A stretch of DNA of 64,000 bases from a bacterium (GCA_030622545.1 JAUXGA010000008.1:66321-130320); one strand, 5' to 3'. Shown: positions 16,345 through 25,131, counted from the first letter of the stretch. Numbers and translations are program-made. The notes: generated from the letters alone by a model not told the origin.

Positions 16345-17418
16345 ATGGCAAAAGGTCGTCAGGCGACACGTATCGTCATTAGTATCGTTATATCGCTGTT
16401 CTTTTTATACCTTACGTTCTGGGCGCCGCGTTTTGGAGCCTTATTCCGGGGAGAAGAAGGCATCGGTCGCGCTCTATTCAGCCACGGGCGCTTCAACCTC
16501 GCGGACCTGTGGCAAGCGATGACCACGGCGCATTGGAGCTATATTGCTGCCATTGGCGTTCTTTATATGCTGGGACTTGCGTTGCGCGCCTGGCGCTGGC
16601 ATCTTCTATTGCCGCACGGAACCCTGAATTACGGGCAATCTTTCGCGGCGATGATGGTCGGTTACATGGCCAACAACCTTCTGCCGCTGCGCATGGGTGA
16701 GTTTTATCGCGCACAGGTTGTCTGGCAGATGTGCGGTCTGTCGCGTTCGAGCGCTATGGGAACCATCGTTCTCGAACGGACGCTGGACTTGTTCTTTTTT
16801 CTGCCGTTCGTGGCCGGAGCTATGCTGCTTTATCCTTTGCCTTCGGCTCTGAAAACGGCGGGGATAACCGGCGCTGTCGTTATTTTGCTCTTAGTGGTTT
16901 TTCTTGTTTGGATGGTTTTCCAAAGGCAGCAAGCTATGGCGGCACTTCGATTTATGCTGTCAGTACTGCCATCGCGTTTTCGTGAAAAGGCCATCGCGCT
17001 CTTCGACAAATTTACCACTGGCCTTTCGGCACTGCGAGATATAAAGCTCTGCTTGCGGCTGACGGTTTACTCTCTCGCGCTGTGGGTTTTATATTCTACG
17101 GTTATGTATCTGATGCTTCTGGCGATGAACCTGACAGGGCCTGAGATACCAAGCATCGCGAAGGATCCCTTGGCAGCGTCGCTGGTTCTTCTGGTCATTA
17201 CCACCATCGGCTTTGTCACGCCGAGTGCGCCGGGAGCAGTGGGCACTTATCACGGCGTTACCGTTTTGGGACTCAGTCTTTTCGGCGTGCCGGGAGATCA
17301 AGCCGCCGGATTTGCGATTCTGCTGCATGCGATGAATTTCCTACCGCTGACAGGCATCGGGCTCTTTTTCTTCTGGCAGCAGGGTCTCTCGTTTCGCAAA
17401 CCGGCAGAAACCGAATAG
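16345..17418 (+). CDS. Flippase-like (LPG synthase transmembrane domain) membrane protein
   Basis: The 357-residue product has seven to eight membrane segments and family phrases such as ALRAWRWHLLLPHG, GYMANNLLPLRMGEFYRAQVV, GTIVLERTLDLFFFLPFV and TPSAPGAVGTYHGVTV. These are characteristic of the UPF0104/lysylphosphatidylglycerol-synthase TM family, whose members are lipid flippases or synthase domains. No soluble aminoacyl-transfer domain follows, so phosphatidylglycerol aminoacylation is unlikely. GAGG motifs stand at 10 and 3 bp before the ATG. The neighbouring BY-kinase suggests a link to surface polysaccharide or glycolipid export, which is an inference. Confidence 0.8.
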   Translation: MAKGRQATRIVISIVISLFFLYLTFWAPRFGALFRGEEGIGRALFSHGRFNLADLWQAMTTAHWSYIAAIGVLYMLGLALRAWRWHLLLPHGTLNYGQSFAAMMVGYMANNLLPLRMGEFYRAQVVWQMCGLSRSSAMGTIVLERTLDLFFFLPFVAGAMLLYPLPSALKTAGITGAVVILLLVVFLVWMVFQRQQAMAALRFMLSVLPSRFREKAIALFDKFTTGLSALRDIKLCLRLTVYSLALWVLYSTVMYLMLLAMNLTGPEIPSIAKDPLAASLVLLVITTIGFVTPSAPGAVGTYHGVTVLGLSLFGVPGDQAAGFAILLHAMNFLPLTGIGLFFFWQQGLSFRKPAETE

Positions 17419-17448
17419 ATTTTTAACTCCTCATTTCAGAGGCGGGTT

Positions 17449-19713
17449 TTGGAAAATAAGACAACAACTCCTCAGATTGCAGATTATCTGCGCATTCTCT
17501 TTCGCGGGCGTTGGATAATTTTCATGTCCTTCCTAACCGTGGTGGCGACATCGGCATACCTCACCTACAAGATGGAGCCGGAATACAAGGCTTCTGCTAC
17601 CATTCTGATTGAAAACCGGGATATTGTCGAGTCGAAGCTTTTTAATGCGCCTTCGCCCTACATACAGAGAACACATGTAGCGAACCAGACGGAAATCCTC
17701 AAAAGTCGGACACTTGTGGAGGAAGTCCTCCGCCAATATGAGGATTCGCCATACCGCGACGAACTGGAAATGATGAGCGCAACCGTGGATGATAAAAAGC
17801 CTACTTTCAATGATTGCGTCGATAGACTCCGGGAAAACTCCACGATTACCAACATCAAGGATACGGACATCCTCGTCATGACCTTTCGGGCACATTCCGG
17901 GTTCGAAGCTGCTTTTTGGGCGAATGCCCTCGCGGAACAATACTATAAAAGCTCCCTCCAGGCCAGCCGGGGAGAAGTCTCTGAAATCCGTCGCTTTCTG
18001 GAAAAGCAACTCGAAAAAACACGGATAAAACTCGCGGAAAGTGAGGATTTACTCAAACGCTACAAAGAAGCCCAGCGCGTCGTGGCGCTCGAACCGGAGA
18101 CGATGAAACTTGTTGAACAGGCGGCTACTTTCGAGTCCTACTACAATCAGGCTGAAACCGACCTCAATTCCAATCTGCGCCGCTTGGATTATCTGAAGAA
18201 ACAGCTCTCACAGACGAAACTCACTCTGGTTGATGATGTGACGCAGATTACAAGTCCGCTGATTGAACAACTTCAACGCGATATCGCCGAACGCCAGTCG
18301 CGGGTAGCCAGTCTCCTGGCCACTCCCGGTCCCGGCACGGATGTGACCGTCGCCGCCATTGAACGAGAGATTAAACGGATCAAAGAGCGCCTCGTTTCCG
18401 AGACGCGTAAAATCGCCAGTTCGGGGATTGCTTCTATCGATCCCATTGGCACATCTCAAGATATTTTCAACAACATCCTGACGACAGAAATAGAAGTGCG
18501 TTCCATTACGGCCCGTGCCGAGGCACTGCGCGATATTGTGGATGATTTTAACGCACAACTGGAAAGCCTTCCCGAAAAGAGTCTGATTCTGGCGAGGCTG
18601 GAACGGGATACCAAGCTCCATGAAAAGCTCTATCTCATGCTCAATGAGAAATACGAGGAAACCCGAATCGCTGAAGCAGGCAAGATGCCGTCGGTGCGCA
18701 TCATTGACCGCGCAACTCCCCCGCAGCAGCCGTTCCGTCCCGACAAACGAATGAATATTATCATCGGAATTTTTCTAGGACTCGGACTCGGCTTAGTCAT
18801 CTCATTTTCTCTGGAATTCATGGACGATTCCATCAAAACCCCTGAAGATATCGAAAAGCTTTCGTTGCCACTTTTGGGAACGATTCCTGCTGTGAAAATC
18901 GCTGAAGTCGCCCGGCGTTTGAAGCGAGAAGGAAAGGGTTATTCGGTAGCTGATTTGGATCTGCACGAGTCCAAGCTTGTCACACGCTTCTCCCCGACAT
19001 CACACGTTTCGGAAGCCTATCGCTCTCTGCGAACCAACCTTCAGTTCCTCTCGCCGGATCAGCCTCATAAAGTGCTGATGGTGACATCAGCGGTAACCCG
19101 TGAGGGAAAGTCAACGATACTGGCGAACCTGGCGATTGCGACCGCTCAAGCAGGCAGCCGCGTTCTCTTGGTAGACTCGGACCTTCGTCGCCCCGCGCTG
19201 CATGAGTTCTTTCATCTTGAAGATTCAAAAGGCTTGTCTGAAGTCCTTCGCGGCTCGCTGTCCCTTGATAAGGCTGTGCACAAAACGGACATTGAGAATC
19301 TCCATGTTCTGACCGCGGGAGAATCTCTGGATAGTCCTTCAGAAATGCTGGCGACGAATGGTATTGCTCATTTCATTGACGAAGCTCGAAGCAAGTATGA
19401 CTTTGTTCTCATGGACAGCCCGCCGCTCATGGCGGTAACCGATGCTGTCATACTGAGTACTCGTGTCGACGGCTCATTTCTTGTGGTGGCCTCCGGTTTC
19501 GTCGGGTCGCGCGAAGTGAATCACGCTGTTTCACTTATGCGTAATGTCAATGCTCCCTTCCTCGGCATTGTCTTAAACGGCCTCGATATTAAGAAGATCT
19601 ATGGGTCATACTACTACCATTTCCATTATTATCAATACTATCAATACTTCGATAACCAAGACAGAAAAAAACTCGAGCGCGTGAAAAACAACGGCAAGCA
19701 CGCCGTAACTTGA
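17449..19713 (+). CDS. Polysaccharide co-polymerase / BY-kinase (Wzc-like)
   Basis: The 754-residue protein joins an N-terminal Wzz chain-length domain (helix at about 20-45), a coiled-coil periplasmic part, a second membrane helix (MNIIIGIFLGLGLGLVISFSLEF), and a cytoplasmic tyrosine kinase. Walker A is TSAVTREGKSTILANLA and Walker A' is LLVDSDLRRP. The C-terminus has the tyrosine cluster YGSYYYHFHYYQYYQYF, where autophosphorylation is expected. Such proteins control exopolysaccharide length and export. The start is a TTG at 17449 behind GAGGCGGG. The usual polysaccharide biosynthesis genes are absent around it, although a glycosyltransferase and a polysaccharide deacetylase lie near 45 kb. 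Confidence 0.9.
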   Translation: MENKTTTPQIADYLRILFRGRWIIFMSFLTVVATSAYLTYKMEPEYKASATILIENRDIVESKLFNAPSPYIQRTHVANQTEILKSRTLVEEVLRQYEDSPYRDELEMMSATVDDKKPTFNDCVDRLRENSTITNIKDTDILVMTFRAHSGFEAAFWANALAEQYYKSSLQASRGEVSEIRRFLEKQLEKTRIKLAESEDLLKRYKEAQRVVALEPETMKLVEQAATFESYYNQAETDLNSNLRRLDYLKKQLSQTKLTLVDDVTQITSPLIEQLQRDIAERQSRVASLLATPGPGTDVTVAAIEREIKRIKERLVSETRKIASSGIASIDPIGTSQDIFNNILTTEIEVRSITARAEALRDIVDDFNAQLESLPEKSLILARLERDTKLHEKLYLMLNEKYEETRIAEAGKMPSVRIIDRATPPQQPFRPDKRMNIIIGIFLGLGLGLVISFSLEFMDDSIKTPEDIEKLSLPLLGTIPAVKIAEVARRLKREGKGYSVADLDLHESKLVTRFSPTSHVSEAYRSLRTNLQFLSPDQPHKVLMVTSAVTREGKSTILANLAIATAQAGSRVLLVDSDLRRPALHEFFHLEDSKGLSEVLRGSLSLDKAVHKTDIENLHVLTAGESLDSPSEMLATNGIAHFIDEARSKYDFVLMDSPPLMAVTDAVILSTRVDGSFLVVASGFVGSREVNHAVSLMRNVNAPFLGIVLNGLDIKKIYGSYYYHFHYYQYYQYFDNQDRKKLERVKNNGKHAVT

Positions 19714-19784
19714 TTCTTCCGGATTTGCCAACACCTATCTCATATCCTCTCAGCCGGCCTCTCCCCAAAGAAGCCGGTTTTGTC

Positions 19785-20627
19785 ATGGAATCCCCCGCCA
19801 AAATCAACCTCGGTCTCCGGATTTTGGGACACCGCGATGACGGCTACCATGACATCGAAACCATTTTTCAGGAAATCTCGCTCACGGACAGTATGGAATT
19901 CCGTCCTTCCGGTGATTTCCGGTTGACCTGTACAGATGAAACCCTCGACTGCGGCAAAGGAAATCTTATCACCATTGCCGCAAACAAGTTAGCTCAAACA
20001 ACCGGGCATCTTCTTCAGGGCAAGGTGCATCTTTTTAAGCGGATTCCCATGGGAGCAGGTTTTGGAGGAGGCTCGGGCAATGCCGCTGTCGCCCTGCATG
20101 GCCTTTGCAGGCTCTGGGATATTCGTCCCGCGCCGGGCTTGCTTGAACAACTAACTGGTGAAGTTGGGGCGGATTGTTCCTTTTTCCTGCAAGGAGGACT
20201 CGCCCATGCCACTGGTCGGGGAGAGCGACTCGAGTGGCTTGATGGAGCTGTTTCAGGCACGATTTTGCTGGTGATACCGGCTTTTCCTGTCCAAACGGCT
20301 TGGGCGTATGAAAACGTACAAATCCTCTTGACAAATAGAGAAAAAAATAGTATTTTGAAAGATTGTATAAACTCAAGTAATCCACTGAGGGCACTTGCTA
20401 ACCGGGCGACAAACGACCTCGAACCCGGTGTTTTTCGGCGATTTCCTGAATTAAGGGACATTAAAAGTGAGCTGCAGTCCTCCAAAGCCGATTTGGCCGG
20501 GCTTTCAGGCAGTGGCAGCGCCCTTTTTGGAATTTATCAGGACCGGTCCCTGGCCGAGCTGGCCGCGCAGCGTTTTCACGGCCGATACCGGACTTTCATT
20601 TGCTCCCCGATTGCGAGGCAACGCTAA
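19785..20627 (+). CDS. ispE: 4-diphosphocytidyl-2-C-methyl-D-erythritol kinase
   Basis: IspE phosphorylates CDP-methylerythritol in the non-mevalonate isoprenoid pathway. The GHMP-kinase features are present: SPAKINLGLRILGHRDDGYHDIET, the ATP-binding PMGAGFGGGSGNAAVAL, GADCSFFLQGG, and GLSGSGSALFG. The ORF track starts at a TTG (19710) overlapping the previous stop. I prefer the ATG at 19785 because conserved sequence starts at once after it, and a small hairpin (CCGGC/GCCGG then TTTT) lies in the extension. Neither start has a clear ribosome-binding site. It precedes spoVG and prs in an order common in many bacteria. Confidence 0.92.
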   Translation: MESPAKINLGLRILGHRDDGYHDIETIFQEISLTDSMEFRPSGDFRLTCTDETLDCGKGNLITIAANKLAQTTGHLLQGKVHLFKRIPMGAGFGGGSGNAAVALHGLCRLWDIRPAPGLLEQLTGEVGADCSFFLQGGLAHATGRGERLEWLDGAVSGTILLVIPAFPVQTAWAYENVQILLTNREKNSILKDCINSSNPLRALANRATNDLEPGVFRRFPELRDIKSELQSSKADLAGLSGSGSALFGIYQDRSLAELAAQRFHGRYRTFICSPIARQR

Positions 20628-20689
20628 AGCTTCCATGCAATCGTGAGAGTGCTTACTTATCTACGGAAGCCACGCCTGCGGAGGAACCT

Positions 20690-21025
20690 ATGGGCACAGA
20701 ACAGGGAATTGACATCACCGAGATTAACATCAGTCTGCGTGATGAAGAAAAGCTGAAAGCATTTGTAAACATTACTTTTAATGACGTTTTTGTGGTCAGG
20801 GGATTGAAAGTCATCTCGGGAAAAAATGGGCTTTTCGTCTGCATGCCGAGCCGGCAATTGGAAAACGGAACCTACAAGGATATCGCCCATCCGATTTCGA
20901 ATGACTTTCGCCAGATTCTTGAAAACAAGATTCTCAGTGAGTATCGCCGATTAGCAGAGGAAGCTGCTGAAGTCCCGAATGCGCCCGGTCATGGGGCGGA
21001 TTCCACGGCCGATTCTGGGGCGTAG
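20690..21025 (+). CDS. spoVG: SpoVG-family RNA/DNA-binding regulator
   Basis: The 111-residue protein begins at the ATG at 20690, which has GAGGA 5 bp upstream; the ORF-track start at 20600 is not plausible. ITEINISLRDEEKLKAFVNITFNDVFVVRGLKVISGKNGLFVCMPSR is the SpoVG core. These proteins bind nucleic acids and act as post-transcriptional regulators in several phyla. The C-terminal tail (PNAPGHGADSTADSGA) is not conserved. Its stop codon TAG (21023-21025) lies inside the tRNA-Gln gene, so the two overlap by 10 bp. The gene sits between ispE and prs. Confidence 0.92.
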   Translation: MGTEQGIDITEINISLRDEEKLKAFVNITFNDVFVVRGLKVISGKNGLFVCMPSRQLENGTYKDIAHPISNDFRQILENKILSEYRRLAEEAAEVPNAPGHGADSTADSGA

Positions 21026-21087
21026 CCAAGCGGTAAGGCACGGGGTTTTGGTCCCCGCATGCGGAGGTTCGATTCCTCCCGCCCCAG
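21016..21087 (+). tRNA. tRNA-Gln (anticodon TTG)
   Basis: A full cloverleaf can be drawn: acceptor TGGGGCG/CGCCCCA, D stem GCC/GGC, anticodon stem CGGGG/CCCCG with loop TTTTGGT (anticodon TTG), T stem GGAGG/CCTCC with loop TTCGATT, and discriminator G. CCA is not encoded. The first 10 bases are also the end of spoVG. Confidence 0.97.
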
Positions 21088-21114
21088 CTCATTTAAGAGG
21101 GGGCAGGTGATAGA

Positions 21115-21162
21115 ATGAACCGGAAACGGTTTTCGAAGCTGTTTCCGACGTGTAAATATTGA
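21115..21162 (+). promoter_or_regulatory. Leader of prs: hairpin and possible 15-codon ORF
   Basis: CGGAAAC and GTTTCCG form a stem between the tRNA and prs. The same segment can be read as ATG to TGA, MNRKRFSKLFPTCKY, behind GGGGGCAGGTG. It could be a translated or structured leader of prs, or chance. Confidence 0.25.
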
Positions 21163-21168
21163 GCCAAC

Positions 21169-22122
21169 GTGGCACAAAATCACCTAAAGATTTTTACGGG
21201 CACCGCCCATCCTGAACTGGCAAAGCAGATTGCCAAGTCGGCCGGTATGTCGCTGGGTTCGGTCGATGTGCAGCGCTTTTCGGACGGGGAAATCGGGGCG
21301 AAATACAATGAGAATATCCGGGGGTGGGATATCTTTCTCATTCAACCCACGCTCCCGCCTGCCGATAATCTGTTGGAACTGCTCATTCTCATTGATGCGG
21401 CGAAACGTGCTTCGGCGCGGCGAATCACAGCCGTGATTCCTTATTTCGCGTATGCGAGGCAGGATCGTAAAGACCAACCCCGCGTTGCAATTACCGCGCG
21501 GCTCATCGCTGACCTACTGGAAGCCGCAGGTGCGGACCGCGTTTTGACAATGGATTTGCATGCTCCGCAGATTCAAGGCTTTTTCAAAATCCCGTTCGAC
21601 CATATCTACGCGTCGAAGCTCTTTATCGAATGGTTCCGAAAACATCCCATCCGCGACCTGGTCATCGTCGCTCCGGATGTCGGTTCGACAAAACTGGCGC
21701 GATTCTACGCCACTCAGCTCAACACGGATTTCGTCGTCGTGGACAAGGAACGTCAGCGCCCCAATCAAGTGCATGCGATGAACCTCATCGGCGAAGTCGA
21801 AGGGCGACGGGCGCTCATCGTCGATGATATGATCGACACAGGGGGAACTTTCGTTGCGACGGTCAAGCTCCTTCTGCAAAGGGGCGCGCACGAAATCATG
21901 GCGGTGATTACCCATCCGGTTTTTTCCGGACAGGCGGTTAAGCGAATCGAAGCCTCACCCGTTAAAGCGATTGGGGTTTGCGATACGCTTCCGACGCCAC
22001 AGCAGCATCTGTTTCACAAGATTCAACTGGTCTCAACGGCGAAAATCTTTGCACAGGCGATTCTATCCATTCATAGTAACCGCTCACTCAGCAAGCTCTT
22101 CATTCAGCAAATGAAAGCTTAA
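21169..22122 (+). CDS. prs: Ribose-phosphate pyrophosphokinase
   Basis: This enzyme makes PRPP from ribose 5-phosphate and ATP for nucleotide, His and Trp synthesis. The 317-residue length is normal. Motifs visible are FSDGEIGAKYNENIRG, YFAYARQDRKDQPR (ATP-binding loop), TMDLHAPQIQGFF, and the PRPP-binding LIVDDMIDTGGTF. The start is a GTG at 21169. It follows the tRNA-Gln and leads into rplY, so spoVG, tRNA-Gln, prs, rplY, pth and rpsF may form one transcript. Confidence 0.97.
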   Translation: MAQNHLKIFTGTAHPELAKQIAKSAGMSLGSVDVQRFSDGEIGAKYNENIRGWDIFLIQPTLPPADNLLELLILIDAAKRASARRITAVIPYFAYARQDRKDQPRVAITARLIADLLEAAGADRVLTMDLHAPQIQGFFKIPFDHIYASKLFIEWFRKHPIRDLVIVAPDVGSTKLARFYATQLNTDFVVVDKERQRPNQVHAMNLIGEVEGRRALIVDDMIDTGGTFVATVKLLLQRGAHEIMAVITHPVFSGQAVKRIEASPVKAIGVCDTLPTPQQHLFHKIQLVSTAKIFAQAILSIHSNRSLSKLFIQQMKA

Positions 22123-22188
22123 GATAAGAAACGGCAACGTTAGACCACTTACAACGAGAGATTAAGAAGAGAAGATCCGGAAGGAACG

Positions 22189-22842
22189 ATGGAAAAAGTA
22201 GTATTAGAAGCTCAAGCGCGACCGACAGGGAAAAGGGCGCTTAAAGATTTGCGAAAAGAAAACTCGGTTCCCGCCGTCTATTACACGGGACATCGAGAGG
22301 TGCGGCATATCGCCATCGATGCTCATGACCTGTCGCGAAAATTGTCGGAAGATATCGCGATGCTTCACCTGATAGTTGATGGTGAAGAACTCCCCTGTAT
22401 CATCCGTGAACTGCAGCGGGATCCGGTCAGTGAACGGATTCTTCATGTCGATTTCTTCGCCGTGGAGAGCGGACAAAAACTTCGCGTGGCTGTTGCGTTT
22501 CATCTCATCGGCACACCGGAAGGCCTTAAACAAGGCGGCATCCTCGAACACGCTATCCGCGAGGCGCAAATCGAATGCCTGCCGCAGGATTTGCCCTCCC
22601 GTCTGGATGTCGAAATCTCTCATCTGGAAATCGGGGATTCGATTCATATCGAAGATCTTTCTTTTGATAATATCACCATGCTTGATGACCCTCATACCCT
22701 CGTCGCTCATGTGATTCCGCCTCGACTGGAGACAGAGGTCGAAGAAGTTAAGGAAGAAGAAGCAGAGGAAGCGGAAGAACCTGAGGTGATTACAGAACGC
22801 CGCGGTGAGGACGAGGACAAGCAAGAGACCAAAGAAAAGTAA
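22189..22842 (+). CDS. rplY: 50S ribosomal protein L25/general stress protein Ctc
   Basis: The 217-residue product is the two-domain CTC/TL5 form of L25, which binds 5S rRNA. It begins EKVVLEAQARPTGKRALKDLRKENSVPAVYY. It continues with HVDFFAVESGQKLRVAVAFHLIGTPEGLKQGGILEHAIREAQIECLP and DLPSRLDVEISHLEIGDSIHIEDL. The tail is highly acidic (EEVKEEEAEEAEEPEV), as often seen in this family. A GGAAGGA ribosome-binding site precedes the ATG. Three bases separate it from pth. Confidence 0.96.
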   Translation: MEKVVLEAQARPTGKRALKDLRKENSVPAVYYTGHREVRHIAIDAHDLSRKLSEDIAMLHLIVDGEELPCIIRELQRDPVSERILHVDFFAVESGQKLRVAVAFHLIGTPEGLKQGGILEHAIREAQIECLPQDLPSRLDVEISHLEIGDSIHIEDLSFDNITMLDDPHTLVAHVIPPRLETEVEEVKEEEAEEAEEPEVITERRGEDEDKQETKEK

Positions 22843-22845
22843 ATC

Positions 22846-23487
22846 ATGCCTCTGGTGGTCGGTCTCGGCAATCCCGGCGGCGCCTATCAAAATACGCCAC
22901 ACAATATCGGATTTGCCGTCGTAGAGGAATTAGCCCGGCGAACCGGGACACCTTGGAAGAGAGCGCGAGGGAAATCGCGTGTTGCGAAAGCGCTGAATCA
23001 GGAACCTCCGTTGATCTTTCTCAAACCCTTTGCCTATATGAATCGCTCCGGAAGGCCGGTTCAATCCGCACTGGCGCGTTACCGCATAGCGCAGACGGAG
23101 CTCCTCGTCGTCTGCGATGATGTCAATCTGCCTTTCGGCAGGCTACGGCTGCGTATTTCAGGTTCAGCGGGCGGGCATAAGGGACTTAAATCCATTATGG
23201 ATGTCTTGGGTTCAGACGATTTCGTCCGGCTGCGTATTGGTGTCGGTGGCGGAGAACCCAGCGCAGACCTGACAGATTTTGTTCTTCGAAAATTTCCTTT
23301 AGATTTGCGCGACAGCGTTACCGCGCTTGTCGAACGCGCCGCGGATGCTGTCTTGTGCTGCGTCCAGCAGAGCGTCCAGCAAGCTATGAATCAATATAAT
23401 GCAGAAACGGCTCATTCCGTTTCAAATGATAGCAACCCTCCCGGCGAAAAAACGCCGGGCACAAATGACCGCAGGGAGTCACGATGA
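22846..23487 (+). CDS. pth: Peptidyl-tRNA hydrolase
   Basis: Pth frees tRNA from peptidyl-tRNA that drops off the ribosome. The sequence has VVGLGNPGGAYQNTPHNIGF with the catalytic His, LKPFAYMNRSG, VVCDDVNLPFGRLRLRISGSAGGHKGLKSI, and RLRIGVG, all standard. The 213 residues include an unusual 20-residue polar tail (SNDSNPPGEKTPGTNDRRESR). Its stop overlaps the rpsF start by 4 bp (ATGA), which implies coupled translation. Confidence 0.96.
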   Translation: MPLVVGLGNPGGAYQNTPHNIGFAVVEELARRTGTPWKRARGKSRVAKALNQEPPLIFLKPFAYMNRSGRPVQSALARYRIAQTELLVVCDDVNLPFGRLRLRISGSAGGHKGLKSIMDVLGSDDFVRLRIGVGGGEPSADLTDFVLRKFPLDLRDSVTALVERAADAVLCCVQQSVQQAMNQYNAETAHSVSNDSNPPGEKTPGTNDRRESR

Positions 23488-23993
23488 AAGCAAGAACTTA
23501 CGAATGCGTTCTCGTCCTGGATCCGGGTCTGGACGCAGACAAAACCACCGAACAACTCAAAAAATTCCAAGAACAAATTCTTGGACTCCGCGGAGAAATC
23601 CGTCGATGGGATCGATGGGGAAAGAAGCGGCTCGCTTATGAAATCCAACGCAAGCAATACGGCTATTACGCTGTCGTCATCTTTGACGGCGAGTCCACAG
23701 TCGTAAAATCTCTGGACCGTTATGTCAGGCTGAATCAATATATCCTGCGGCACCTGATTGTCCTGTTGGAGCCGCAACGTGTTCCTCCGGTTGACCCGTC
23801 CGCACAGCTTGATCCACCGATAGAGGAAAAAGCACCTGAACAGCCTGAAGAGATAAAAACCGATGACGTCGATAAAAAGGAGGATTCGATAGAAGACAAA
23901 TCTTCTGTAAGCGAGCAGGCCGAAGTACCTTCGGAACCGGAGGAGGCTTCAGGGGATGACGCCGCCAGCGAATCGGCTGAAGAGGTGTCGTAG
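23484..23993 (+). CDS. rpsF: 30S ribosomal protein S6
   Basis: The first ~100 residues are ordinary S6 (TYECVLVLDPGLD, WGKKRLAYEIQRKQYGYYAVVIFDG, RLNQYILRHLIVL). It is followed by an acidic, low-complexity tail of about 65 residues (EEKAPEQPEEIKTDDVDKKED and onward). Such tails occur on S6 in some bacteria. Usually S6 is followed by ssb and rpsR (S18); here ssb follows but rpsR is missing. An ATGA overlap joins it to pth. Confidence 0.95.
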   Translation: MKARTYECVLVLDPGLDADKTTEQLKKFQEQILGLRGEIRRWDRWGKKRLAYEIQRKQYGYYAVVIFDGESTVVKSLDRYVRLNQYILRHLIVLLEPQRVPPVDPSAQLDPPIEEKAPEQPEEIKTDDVDKKEDSIEDKSSVSEQAEVPSEPEEASGDDAASESAEEVS

Positions 23994-24040
23994 TCTGCCC
24001 GTAATGCCTGTTTAAAGGGTATCAGCCCGTTGACCGGAAG

Positions 24041-24057
24041 CGTGTTCCGGGAGAGAA
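24041..24057 (+). promoter_or_regulatory. Small hairpin between rpsF and ssb
   Basis: CCGGAA-GCGTG-TTCCGG is a perfect 6-bp stem in the rpsF-ssb gap. No T-run follows. It could be a processing or regulatory site. Confidence 0.25.
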
Positions 24058-24087
24058 TTCATGTCTGTTGTGCAGGAGGAAAGTAAG

Positions 24088-24636
24088 ATGGCTGATTTGA
24101 GAATGCCCGACATCAACAATGTGATTATCGTCGGCAATTTAATCAAGGACCCGACGTTCCGTTCGACAACTACGGGAACTCCCGTAACTAATTTTACCAT
24201 CGCGTCGAATCGAAAATTCAAAGACAGTTCCGGGCAAATTAAGGAAGATGTCTGCTTCATTGGTGTCGTCGCATGGTACAAGCTCGCGGAAAGCTGCGTT
24301 GAAAATCTGAAAAAGGGCAGCGCGGTTCTCGTGGAGGGAGAACTTCAGTCGCGGAGCTGGAAGACCGAAGACGGTTTCAACCGCAATGTCGTTGAAATTA
24401 AAGCGCGCCGTATCCAATTCTTAAACAAGCGCGAAGTTTCCGCAGGCGTCGAACATGGCGAGCATGTCGAACATGTTAAAACGGAAACGAGTACGGAGCA
24501 CGTGGCCGAGAATTCCGAGACAAAACCCAACCAAAGTGAAAAGGAAAAAGAACCTACTCTGGTGCATGCAGCAAACAATAATCAAACGTCCAAACCACTT
24601 CATAACGATTTCGGCTACCGAGATCTGAAAATATAA
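24088..24636 (+). CDS. ssb: Single-stranded DNA-binding protein
   Basis: The OB fold is clear: NVIIVGNLIKDPTFRSTTTGTPVTNFTIASNRKF, VAWYKLAESCVENLKKGSAVLVEGELQSRSWKTEDG, and NVVEIKARRIQFL. A polar linker (EHGEHVEHVKTETSTEH) leads to the C-terminus. I use the ATG at 24088 because AGGAGGA lies 8 bp upstream; the ORF-track start (24061) has none. The protein ends FGYRDLKI instead of the acidic DDDIPF-type tip that normally recruits partner proteins, which is unusual. The tip may have been lost or replaced. Confidence 0.95.
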   Translation: MADLRMPDINNVIIVGNLIKDPTFRSTTTGTPVTNFTIASNRKFKDSSGQIKEDVCFIGVVAWYKLAESCVENLKKGSAVLVEGELQSRSWKTEDGFNRNVVEIKARRIQFLNKREVSAGVEHGEHVEHVKTETSTEHVAENSETKPNQSEKEKEPTLVHAANNNQTSKPLHNDFGYRDLKI

Positions 24637-24672
24637 ACCCGTGCAACCGTAGAAATCTAAAAGAGTCATCTC

Positions 24673-25131
24673 ATGCAAATTATACTTCGCAGCGATGTGG
24701 AAAAATTAGGGAAAATGGGGGATGTTGCCCAAGTGAAGGGCGGCTATGCCCGCAACTTTCTAATCCCCCGCGGCCTGGCCTATGCCGCCACAAAATCCAA
24801 TCTGGCAAGACTGACCGAAGAACGGCGGATTTTAGCTCAACGCGCGCTGAAAGAACAGCGCATCGCCGGTGATGTCGCCGCCAAACTCGACGGCATGAGC
24901 TTGACCGCGATGGTTGTCGTCGGTGAAGAAGACCGTATGTTCGGTTCGGTTACCAGTCAGGATATCGCCGAGCTTCTTCGGGAAAAGGGTATCGATGTGG
25001 ACCGCCGCAAAATCCAGCTTGAAGAACCCCTCCGGGCTCTCGGCGAATTTCAGGTTCCCATCAAGCTTCATACCGATGTGACAGCGACGATTACCATTGA
25101 GCTCGCCAAGGAGAAGACGCTGGAGCCGTAA
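24673..25131 (+). CDS. rplI: 50S ribosomal protein L9
   Basis: The product is 152 residues and typical: MQIILRSDVEKLGKMGDVAQVKGGYARNFLIPRGLAYAAT, a long connecting helix (LAQRALKEQRIAGDVAAKL), and the C-terminal domain (MFGSVTSQDIAELLREKGIDVDRRKIQL). It binds 23S rRNA. It is the last gene of the ribosomal run and is followed by a strong terminator. Confidence 0.97.
   Translation: MQIILRSDVEKLGKMGDVAQVKGGYARNFLIPRGLAYAATKSNLARLTEERRILAQRALKEQRIAGDVAAKLDGMSLTAMVVVGEEDRMFGSVTSQDIAELLREKGIDVDRRKIQLEEPLRALGEFQVPIKLHTDVTATITIELAKEKTLEP

Noticed and set aside
20600-20689. Upstream extension of spoVG to 20600 as in the ORF track
   Set aside because: It overlaps the ispE end, has no ribosome-binding site and no family similarity; GAGGA marks the ATG at 20690.
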